Shown here one piece after another: positions 1-5,393 of a stretch of 6,808 nt of DNA. The DNA comes from Alcaligenaceae bacterium. Lineage in GTDB: Bacteria > Pseudomonadota > Gammaproteobacteria > Burkholderiales > Burkholderiaceae. Position 1 is the stretch's first letter; every line of letters begins with the position of its first letter. The position numbers and the translations under genes were made by a program. Under the pieces are notes generated by a model. It saw nothing but the letters and a program-made list of their open reading frames with translations, had not been told where the DNA came from and made no database searches. The stretch lies in the NCBI GenBank assembly GCA_947372575.1, contig CANBUF010000104.1, forward strand, positions 1 to 6,808, in the 5' to 3' direction.

Positions 1-134
1 GTCGTAAAGTGACCTGCCCATTGCATGGCTGGAATATTGGCCTCGAAGACGGCAAGGTCATCGCGCCTGACGTCGGTTCGTGCAGCAAGTTTGAAGTGAA
101 AGTTGAAAACGGTCAGGTGTTCCTGTCCGTCTGA
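1..134 (+). CDS. nirD: Nitrite reductase (NADH) small subunit NirD, 3' end only
   Basis: This is the last 43 codons of a gene that starts before the window; the reading frame begins at base 3 and ends with TGA at 132-134. NirD is the small Rieske-like subunit that works with the large sirohaem subunit NirB in the cytoplasm to reduce nitrite to ammonium with NADH. The visible part contains the second half of a Rieske iron-sulfur motif, CPLHGWNI (visible residues 5-12, cysteine and histidine ligands present), followed by the usual L-x-D-G-K-x-x-x-P-D turn and a final beta hairpin (FEVKVENGQVFLSV). Unlike E. coli NirD, which lacks the cluster ligands, this protein keeps the C-x-x-H pair. The nitrite channel gene directly downstream supports NirD over another Rieske ferredoxin. 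A ring-hydroxylating dioxygenase ferredoxin is the alternative but fits the neighbours less well. The first Rieske half cannot be seen. Confidence 0.8.
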   Translation, partial: RKVTCPLHGWNIGLEDGKVIAPDVGSCSKFEVKVENGQVFLSV

Positions 135-163
135 TTCAGAATCAAATGCTTTATTCGATATAC

Positions 164-195
164 GCATGTCAGAAATACTGCTGTGGCATGTCAGA
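164..195 (+). repeat. Two direct copies of a 10-base repeat in the nirD-nirC gap
   Basis: The word GCATGTCAGA occurs at 164-173 and again at 186-195, with starts 22 bases apart, about two helical turns. The second copy overlaps a small hairpin with arms GTGGC (183-187) and GCCAC (196-200). The repeats lie in the 128-base gap between nirD and the channel gene. A weak promoter-like pair stands just upstream (TTCAGA at 135-140 and TATACG at 159-164, 18 bases apart). The spacing would suit a dimeric activator binding one face of the DNA, but no known operator is recognised and chance is possible. Confidence 0.3.
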
Positions 196-262
196 GCCAC
201 CGCTATGCGCACTTAAGAAGCCAGTTCATCTCATAATTATTTAATGTAATAAGGAACCAATC

Positions 263-1075
263 ATGTCCTATCTTTTACCTTCAGAGTTTGTCACCAAAAT
301 GGTGGATGCTGGTGAATCCAAAATTTTCATGGCAACCCGCGATACCTTGATCCGTGCTTTCATGGCTGGTGCCATCCTGGCATTGGCTGCAGTATTTGCG
401 GTGAGCGCAACAGTACAGACAGGTTCACCTCTGATTGGTGCCATACTATTTCCAGTTGGGTTCTGCATGTTGTATCTGTTGGGATTTGATCTTTTGACGG
501 GTGTATTTGTTTTAACCCCCCTGGCATTAATCGACAAGCGTCCTGGCGTCACGCTCAAAGGCGTTTTAAGAAACTGGGGCTTGGTATTCGTTGGGAACTT
601 TCTAGGCGCTTTGACCGTTGCATGCATGATGGCGTTCATTTTTACCTATGGCTTTTCAATTGCTCCAAATGATGTGGGTGCGAAAATTGGTAGCATTGGT
701 GAGGCTCGCACGCTCGGTTACGCTAAGTATGGCCTGATGGGCTGGTTTACGATTTTCATTCGCGGCATGTTGTGCAACTGGATGGTCTCGACAGGCGTGG
801 TCGGTGCGATGATTTCTACAACAGTGAGCGGTAAAGTCATTGCCATGTGGATGCCGATCATGCTGTTCTTTGCGATGACCTTTGAGCATTCAGTGGTGAA
901 TATGTTCCTGTTCCCCTCTGGTCTGATGATGGGCGGTAACTTTTCAATTCTGGATTACTTCATCTGGAACGAGATTCCTGTGGTGCTCGGTAATCTGGTG
1001 GGTGGCCTGGCCTTTACTGGATTGACGCTCTACAGCACACACATCAAAACCGGCGCCAAGCGTATGTTCAAGTAA
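263..1075 (+). CDS. nirC: Formate/nitrite family (FNT) channel, probable nitrite transporter NirC
   Basis: This is an inner-membrane protein of 270 residues, the normal FNT length, forming six-helix protomers that assemble as a pentamer and carry small monovalent anions such as nitrite or formate. The family signatures are present in order. They are F-D-L-L-T-G at 75-80 (pore-gating loop, with the conserved Thr79), N-W-G-x-x-x-x-G-N-F-L-G-A at 104-115, R-G-M-L-C-N-W-M-V at 167-175, F-E-H-S-V-V-N at 207-213 with the conserved pore histidine His209, and N-E-I-P-V-V-L-G-N-L-V-G-G at 236-248. Hydrophobic segments lie near 30-52, 57-83, 103-128, 155-183, 190-213 and 237-258. The start is set by AAGGAA at 251-256, six bases before the ATG. 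FocA-type formate transport cannot be excluded from sequence alone. The adjacent nirD end makes nitrite uptake, or nitrite efflux for detoxification, the better reading. Confidence 0.9.
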   Translation: MSYLLPSEFVTKMVDAGESKIFMATRDTLIRAFMAGAILALAAVFAVSATVQTGSPLIGAILFPVGFCMLYLLGFDLLTGVFVLTPLALIDKRPGVTLKGVLRNWGLVFVGNFLGALTVACMMAFIFTYGFSIAPNDVGAKIGSIGEARTLGYAKYGLMGWFTIFIRGMLCNWMVSTGVVGAMISTTVSGKVIAMWMPIMLFFAMTFEHSVVNMFLFPSGLMMGGNFSILDYFIWNEIPVVLGNLVGGLAFTGLTLYSTHIKTGAKRMFK

Positions 1076-1085
1076 GCTGTCTGAT

Positions 1086-1104
1086 GGTGGTCATGCCGAC
1101 CACC
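1086..1104 (+). other. Hairpin 1 after nirC
   Basis: A perfect 7-bp stem, GGTGGTC (1086-1092) with GACCACC (1098-1104), encloses a 5-base loop and begins 11 bases after the nirC stop. No run of T follows, so it is not a standard intrinsic terminator. It may protect the 3' end of the nirDC message or cause pausing ahead of the second hairpin. Confidence 0.55.
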
Positions 1105-1119
1105 CAAGCTCACGACTTT

Positions 1120-1142
1120 CCTCAGGCCTGACGGGTCTGAGG
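1120..1142 (+). terminator. Terminator-like hairpin 2 containing the kinase gene ribosome-binding site
   Basis: The arms CCTCAGGCC (1120-1128) and GGTCTGAGG (1134-1142) form a 9-bp stem with one G-U pair and a 5-base loop, followed by TTTAA. The T-run is short for an efficient intrinsic terminator. The last four bases of the 3' arm, GAGG at 1139-1142, are the only good Shine-Dalgarno sequence for the kinase gene, eight bases before its TTG start. The structure could therefore act as a partial terminator or attenuator after nirC, as a lid on kinase translation, or as both. Confidence 0.5.
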
Positions 1143-1150
1143 TTTAATGC

Positions 1151-2896
1151 TTGAATATGACTCGAAAACTGATTATCTCCACCGGGCAATTTTCTGACAA
1201 AGGTCGCAAAGACTCTAATCAGGATTTCCATGGCCTTTGCATCCCCAAAGAACCGCAACTGAGTTCAAAAGGGATCGTCATCGCGGTGGCCGATGGTATT
1301 AGTAGCAGCGAGGTAAGTCACGTCGCCAGCGAAGCAGCTGTGACTGGCTTTCTCGAAGATTATTATTCGACCTCGGAGACCTGGTCGATCAAAAAGTCTG
1401 CAGAGCGTGTGCTGGGTGCGACGAACTCCTGGCTTTTTGCGCAGACGCAGCAGAGCCAGCATCGCTACGACAAAGATCGCGGCTACGTCTGTACCTTTAC
1501 CTCTGTCATTCTTAAGTCAACCACGGCTCACATTTTTCACGCAGGTGATACACGTGTCTATCGCCTGAGCGGCACTGGACTAGAACAGCTGACAGAAGAC
1601 CATCGCGTATGGGTGTCTTCTGAAAAAAGTTATCTGGCACGCGCCCTCGGGATGGATAGTCGGCTCAATATTGATTACCGGACAGTCCCCATCGAAGTCG
1701 GTGATGTATTGTTGCTCGCAACCGATGGCGTGTATGAGTTTGCAGAACCCACATTCATTGTGAATGCTGTGCATAATGCAGTCGATGATCTGGATCGTGC
1801 AGCCAAAGCAATCGTTGCGCATGCCTTTGAAAAAGGCAGCCATGACAACCTGACGCTCCAAATTATCAGAATTGACGAATTGCCTGAACCAGAATCGAGC
1901 GAGATGTACCGACAGATATCTGAGCTGGCATTCCCGCCTCAAATAGAAGCCCGGATGCTTTTTGAAGGCTACCGAATTGTCCGTGAAATTCGCATTGGCA
2001 GTCGTAGCCATATTCATTTGGCGGTGGATGAGGAGACGGGCGAACAAGTTGTTCTCAAGACACCTTCCGTTGGTATGCGCGACGATCCCGCATATCTTGA
2101 GCGTTTTTTAATGGAAGAATGGATTGCCCGGCGTATTAATCATGCTCATGTGCTTAAGCCTTGCTCGGTCCTCAGAAAGCGCCATCATATTTTTGTTGCA
2201 ACTGAATTTATCGAAGGGCAGACGCTGTCCCAGTGGATGGTGGATCATCCCGCCCCAGACTTGGTGACCGTACGAGGGATCATCGAGCAGATCGCAAAGG
2301 GCCTGCAGGCTTTTCATCGTCTGGAAATGCTGCATCAGGATCTTAAGCCTGACAACATCATGATCGACAAGAATGGAACAGTCAAAATTATCGATTTTGG
2401 TGCTACACGTGTAGCGGGTGTGATGGAGGTCGCCACGCCCATCGAACAAATCAATTTGCTGGGTGCTGCGCAGTATGCCGCGCCAGAGTATTTTTTGGGT
2501 GAAAGCGGCACGTATCAGTCTGATCTGTTCTCTTTGGGTGTCATCGCCTATCAGATGCTCTCAGGAAAACTCCCATACGGAATAGCCGTCACTAAAGTTC
2601 GGAGCAAAAAAGAACTAAAGAAACTGGCATACCAGCCACTGACTGAAGACAGTCGAAAGGTCCCAAAATGGGTGGATGGTGCCTTGCGCAAAGCACTGCA
2701 TCCTGACAGCTCCGAACGGTATGAAGAAGTGTCAGAATTTCTCCATGACCTGGAGGTGCCTAATCAGGAGTTTCTACAACAACGTTTTAAACCACTGCTG
2801 GAGCGTAATCCGCTCGTATTCTGGCAAACACTTTCGTATGTTCTGACGCTGATTATTTTACTTTTGCTGGGACTTCGAACCTTCGGTCACGCGTGA
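1151..2896 (+). CDS. Bifunctional PP2C-type protein phosphatase / Ser-Thr protein kinase, C-terminally membrane-anchored
   Basis: This 581-residue protein joins two opposing enzymes. Residues 8-240 are a PP2C phosphatase with the metal-site motifs N-Q-D (23-25), A-D-G (47-49), G-D-T-R (132-135), A-T-D-G (190-193) and H-D-N (231-233). Residues 274-535 are a Hanks-type kinase. It has the ATP-site lysine Lys303 in V-V-L-K, a helix-C glutamate at 322 or 323, the catalytic loop H-Q-D-L-K-P-D-N (395-402, Asp397), D-F-G (415-417), A-P-E (444-446), D-L-F-S-L-G (458-463) and Arg523. The glycine-rich loop (283-290) is degenerate and the HRD arginine is Gln396. One hydrophobic helix at about 556-576, just before the end, should anchor it with both domains in the cytoplasm. 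TTG at 1151 is preferred because GAGG lies 8 bases upstream; ATG at 1157 would remove only two residues. Similar fusions sit in nitrate assimilation clusters (the PA1782-like gene next to nasA and nirB in Pseudomonas), so control of nitrite uptake or reduction is likely. The substrate is unknown. Confidence 0.9.
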   Translation: MNMTRKLIISTGQFSDKGRKDSNQDFHGLCIPKEPQLSSKGIVIAVADGISSSEVSHVASEAAVTGFLEDYYSTSETWSIKKSAERVLGATNSWLFAQTQQSQHRYDKDRGYVCTFTSVILKSTTAHIFHAGDTRVYRLSGTGLEQLTEDHRVWVSSEKSYLARALGMDSRLNIDYRTVPIEVGDVLLLATDGVYEFAEPTFIVNAVHNAVDDLDRAAKAIVAHAFEKGSHDNLTLQIIRIDELPEPESSEMYRQISELAFPPQIEARMLFEGYRIVREIRIGSRSHIHLAVDEETGEQVVLKTPSVGMRDDPAYLERFLMEEWIARRINHAHVLKPCSVLRKRHHIFVATEFIEGQTLSQWMVDHPAPDLVTVRGIIEQIAKGLQAFHRLEMLHQDLKPDNIMIDKNGTVKIIDFGATRVAGVMEVATPIEQINLLGAAQYAAPEYFLGESGTYQSDLFSLGVIAYQMLSGKLPYGIAVTKVRSKKELKKLAYQPLTEDSRKVPKWVDGALRKALHPDSSERYEEVSEFLHDLEVPNQEFLQQRFKPLLERNPLVFWQTLSYVLTLIILLLLGLRTFGHA

Positions 2897-2924
2897 AGCG
2901 CCTCTCAATGAGTGAACGCATTAC

Positions 2925-3770
2925 TTAATGCCGCAACACCCACCCAGCATATCTGGCGACTGATCCTTCAATCATGCGTGAAACTCCAGTGGGAAGATCC
3001 AGAGGCTTAAGCAGCATCCTAGCCGCCATTTTGATTGGGTACTGGAGTTGAATCTGATTCCCGAGTTGTTTGCATAGGGCTTCAAACTGGACCTTGTCCT
3101 GGATGGCAGAGGGATTCCGTTTAGAAAACACATGCCAGAGCGCGCATTGCGCATCGTCTTTGCGTGCTTCAAACAATCTTCTGCGTAACGTGGCAATGAC
3201 CTGAAAACGACTTGGCGCCTGTATGGCGCTGAGCTTGAGGAAGTAGTGATAAAAGTGCTTGTAGTGATTGATTTCCTCTGCCCGAATTCTCATGGCAATG
3301 CCAACTAGCACGGGCTCGCAGGCCTCGGACGCCAGCGTTTGGTAAAAAGTGGCGGTCCCTGTTTCTACGACACAGCGCGCAACCATTTCAAGTTCTCGCC
3401 TGGATTCGTATTGCTCAAAGCTGCACAGGCGTGAATAGTCATCAAAGAAAGCTTTGTATGCGGCCTCCCAGTCGAATTCGGGCCAGACAGCGTTTACATA
3501 ACTGCGCAAGGATACGCCGTGACGAACCTCCTCAGCTTCCCATTTGGTTGTTAACCATTCTGTAATTTCTGGATCATCTTCAAAGAATCTTGCCAGGTTT
3601 GCGCTATACAGATCTGAGGTGATTTCGACAAAGGACGCAGCCGTGACCATATAGAACAGATCTTCACGGTCTCTGACTTTTGCCAGATCAATCTTCTCCA
3701 GAGGGATATTGTCCAGTGTCCAGTCGGGCGAGATTGATGCGCCCTTGAGGTTTCCAAAGCTTGTATTCAT
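2925..3770 (-). CDS. Ferritin-like diiron protein, function unknown
   Basis: This is a mostly helical protein of 281 residues from the ATG at 3770. It carries a full carboxylate-bridged diiron ligand set: Glu49 (in F-V-E-I), Glu81-x-x-His84 (E-E-V-R-H), Glu136 (V-V-E-T-G-T-A-T-F-Y) and Glu166-x-x-His169 (E-E-I-N-H-Y). The pattern E, ExxH, E, ExxH is that of ferritin-like four-helix-bundle enzymes such as acyl-ACP desaturases and related oxidases. The protein should therefore bind two irons and probably react with oxygen; the substrate cannot be read from the sequence. The frame is open up to a TTG at 3812, adding 14 residues. The ATG at 3770 is preferred because AGG lies eight bases before it, while the TTG has only a weak site. 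No signal peptide or membrane helix is seen, so it is cytoplasmic. It follows the DUF1993 gene by 70 bases on the same strand and converges on the kinase gene with a 28-base gap. Confidence 0.75.
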   Translation of the reverse strand: MNTSFGNLKGASISPDWTLDNIPLEKIDLAKVRDREDLFYMVTAASFVEITSDLYSANLARFFEDDPEITEWLTTKWEAEEVRHGVSLRSYVNAVWPEFDWEAAYKAFFDDYSRLCSFEQYESRRELEMVARCVVETGTATFYQTLASEACEPVLVGIAMRIRAEEINHYKHFYHYFLKLSAIQAPSRFQVIATLRRRLFEARKDDAQCALWHVFSKRNPSAIQDKVQFEALCKQLGNQIQLQYPIKMAARMLLKPLDLPTGVSRMIEGSVARYAGWVLRH

Positions 3771-3840
3771 GATGATCGCCTGAAGTTCAACTGGGTTGAG
3801 TACATGCTGCAATCACTCACATTGCCAAGGTGCAAGCGTT

Positions 3841-4341
3841 CTATCCTAGAAAGTCCATTTTGCCCACAGTTACACCGTTTTGCCTGAGTAGTCCGTAGGC
3901 GGTCGCGATATGAAAATAAAAATTTGGCAAGGCCCATGTCCGCAAGAACTCGGTCGCGGTGAACTCCCGGCGCCAGTCCCCGTACTCCAGAACAACCTGT
4001 CTGGCTTCACTGCCTTCGAAGGCCTTTTGATCAATGCTGCCGATGAAATAGAGTGTGGTGTCAATGCGTGCAATCAGTTCATCAAAGGATGATTCAACGT
4101 CTGCGTGCTTAGGAATATCGACTCCCGCCAGCCGGGCGACAGCGCCTTTTGCTGAATCACAGGCAATCTGTACCTGACGTGTCATGGTGAACATGTCAGG
4201 GAATAGCCGATCAGTCAATAGTGCGGCTTCTTCAAGCTTATGCTCGGTTGTGTGTACTTTTGCTTTTTGAAGAATAACTTTCAGATTGTTCAAAAAGTGA
4301 GTGAACACGGGAACCGATTCCGCATAAAGGTGGTTTTGCAT
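3841..4341 (-). CDS. DUF1993 family protein
   Basis: This 166-residue helical protein matches the DUF1993 pattern over its whole length. It opens with a S-V-P-V-F-x-x-x-L-N-N-L helix (9-20), then F-x-M-x-R-Q-V-Q-I-A-C-D-x-A-K-G-A-x-A-R-L-A-G (51-73), a central S-F-x-E-L-x-A-R-I segment (85-93), A-L-P-N-F-Y-F-H-I-A-T-A-Y (137-149), and the typical ending L-L-R-x-N-G-V-x-x-G-K-x-D-F-L-G. The frame is open to an ATG at 4392. The start at 4341 is preferred because AAGGAA lies four bases before it and the length then equals the usual 165-170 residues. I recall the family being placed near DinB-like four-helix bundles, which often bind a metal. Its biochemical role is not established. It is probably the first gene of a two-gene unit with the ferritin-like protein, driven from the divergent region to its right. 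Confidence 0.85.
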   Translation of the reverse strand: MQNHLYAESVPVFTHFLNNLKVILQKAKVHTTEHKLEEAALLTDRLFPDMFTMTRQVQIACDSAKGAVARLAGVDIPKHADVESSFDELIARIDTTLYFIGSIDQKAFEGSEARQVVLEYGDWRREFTATEFLRTWALPNFYFHIATAYGLLRQNGVTVGKMDFLG

Positions 4342-4377
4342 GATGTTCCTTATTGATTTAATGAATATATTTTTTGC

Positions 4378-4392
4378 ATGCATTGAATGCAT
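4378..4392. promoter_or_regulatory. Perfect 15-base inverted repeat, possible operator
   Basis: The arms ATGCATT and AATGCAT flank a single central G. The site lies 37-51 bases before the DUF1993 start codon, at about +9 to +23 of the candidate leftward promoter. That is a common place for a repressor site. No regulator gene is next to it, and the family of the binder cannot be told. Confidence 0.35.
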
Positions 4393-4406
4393 CGTTCTAT
4401 ACGAAA

Positions 4407-4435
4407 ATCTTACGCCTGATAGTCCTCCATCACAA
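4407..4435 (-). promoter_or_regulatory. Candidate sigma-70 promoter for the DUF1993 / diiron unit
   Basis: Read on the minus strand, TTGTGA (4435-4430) and TAAGAT (4412-4407) are separated by 17 bases. Each matches its consensus at four of six positions. Transcription would begin near 4400 and give a leader of about 60 bases that includes the inverted repeat at 4378-4392. The match is moderate. Confidence 0.35.
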
Positions 4436-4466
4436 CCAGTATGTTTGTTCTGAGTCGTCTGATCAG

Positions 4467-4494
4467 TTTGATTGAGCGTTGAAAGAGCTAAAAT
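4467..4494 (+). promoter_or_regulatory. Candidate sigma-70 promoter for the PP-loop ATPase gene
   Basis: TTTGAT at 4467-4472 and TAAAAT at 4489-4494 are 16 bases apart, and TAAAAT differs from the consensus at one base. Transcription would begin near 4501, leaving a leader of about 42 bases. An 8-base palindrome, CTGATCAG (4459-4466), touches the -35 element. A perfect TTGACA at 4523-4528 is also present, but its matching -10 would fall inside the gene, so it is less likely to be used. Confidence 0.35.
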
Positions 4495-4542
4495 TTTGCA
4501 GGATTAGAATGGCATCTGCTCATTGACATACTTGCTTGATAT

Positions 4543-5238
4543 ATGAATTCAATCGTTTCGTGGAGTGGTGGCAAAGACTCCTGTCTGGCCCTTTGGCGCG
4601 CACAAAAAACCATGGCTGTATCAGGGTTGTTAACCGCCTTGGATGAAACTGGACTTAAAGCCCGTTCGCATGGCGTGACTCGGGATCTATTGTGTGCCCA
4701 AGCACATGCCTTGGGACTACAGAATCACTTTATTGCTGCGAGCTGGACCGATTACGAACAGCTATTTGTCAATAAATTGCTCCAGATTGCGCAGGCAGGT
4801 CATTCTCACGTCGTATTCGGCGATATTGATTTACTTGCACACAGAGAATGGGAAGAAAAGGTCTGTGCACAGGCTGGCTTGATTGCTCAACTGCCCCTTT
4901 GGGATGAAAACCGACTGAGCCTGGTCGAGGAGTTCCTCTCTTTGGGATTTAAGGCGCGTGTCGTCTGTGTGGATGGACGTTTTCTAGATGCGTCTTATGT
5001 CGGCTGCGAATTTGATCAGGACTTTCTGGCCAGACTGCCTCCCTCTGTTGATGCGTGTGGCGAAAATGGTGAGTTCCATACCTTTGTCTATGACGGTCCG
5101 AACTTTACACATCCTGTAGCCTGGAAAAGTTTGGGTAAGCAGACCTACGTCTCACCTCCCGAGTTTGGTCAGCTAACGTATTATTTTGATTTGCTTGGGA
5201 GTTTGAATGATTTGCATGCGCCTAACAATTGCGACTGA
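4543..5238 (+). CDS. PP-loop ATP-binding protein, Dph6 / diphthine-ammonia-ligase-like
   Basis: This cytoplasmic protein of 231 residues belongs to the ATP-pyrophosphatase (PP-loop) superfamily. It has the ATP loop S-G-G-K-D-S at 8-13, a G-V-T-R segment (44-47), G-D-I (93-95) followed by H-R-E-W-E (100-104), P-L-W (118-120), and the family hallmark G-E-N-G-E-F-H-T-F-V-Y-D-G-P (173-186). Archaeal and eukaryotic relatives amidate diphthine on elongation factor 2 using ATP and ammonium. Bacteria have no diphthamide, so that reaction should not be carried over. An ATP-dependent amidation or other adenylation of an unknown substrate is the safest reading. A TGA stands two codons upstream in frame and the PP-loop begins at residue 8, so the ATG at 4543 is the only sensible start. 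No clear Shine-Dalgarno sequence precedes it. It is divergent from the DUF1993 gene. Confidence 0.85.
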   Translation: MNSIVSWSGGKDSCLALWRAQKTMAVSGLLTALDETGLKARSHGVTRDLLCAQAHALGLQNHFIAASWTDYEQLFVNKLLQIAQAGHSHVVFGDIDLLAHREWEEKVCAQAGLIAQLPLWDENRLSLVEEFLSLGFKARVVCVDGRFLDASYVGCEFDQDFLARLPPSVDACGENGEFHTFVYDGPNFTHPVAWKSLGKQTYVSPPEFGQLTYYFDLLGSLNDLHAPNNCD

Positions 5239-5393
5239 CAAATACGCATCGTGATTTCAACTCTTTGTCTCAAATAACTGCTCTTGACTGACGGGAACAT
5301 GGTCCCGATCCCACCTGAGGGATTGATATTCTGCAAAGTTCGCAGGCCAAAGATTTATACTTTCTGATTCTACTTTTTTACGAGTCAATCAAC
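5239..5393. other. Intergenic stretch without a gene
   Basis: The 155 bases between the PP-loop gene and the DUF2889 gene contain a weak hairpin (CGGGA at 5292-5296 with TCCCG at 5303-5307) with no T-run after it. They also hold a TATACT box at 5356-5361 that could be a -10 element but lacks a good -35 partner. The DUF2889 gene probably has its own promoter here, but none is convincing. Confidence 0.3.

Noticed and set aside
184..199. Sigma-54-like -24/-12 element (TGGCATG followed by AGCC) before nirC
   Set aside because: The GG and GC pairs are one base too close together, and that spacing is essentially invariant in sigma-54 promoters. The bases also belong to the small hairpin and repeat.
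268..639. 123-codon open frame opposite the start of nirC
   Set aside because: It lies antisense to a channel gene with all family signatures, and its product shows no domain.
1086..1142. ANTAR (NasR/NasT) two-hairpin antitermination element
   Set aside because: Both loops have five bases and lack the A1/G4 hexaloop pattern, and the T-run after the second stem is only three.
1580..2047. 155-codon open frame on the minus strand opposite the kinase gene
   Set aside because: It lies entirely opposite the well-supported phosphatase/kinase gene, its product shows no recognisable domain, and its cysteine-rich, low-hydrophobicity make-up is typical of a shadow frame.
4523..4551. Perfect TTGACA at 4523-4528 as the -35 of the PP-loop gene promoter
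   Set aside because: At 17-base spacing the -10 would be AATTCA at 4546-4551, inside the coding region and a poor match; the upstream TAAAAT promoter is more plausible.
5292..5307. Hairpin after the PP-loop gene as an intrinsic terminator
   Set aside because: The stem has only five pairs and no T-run follows on the plus strand.
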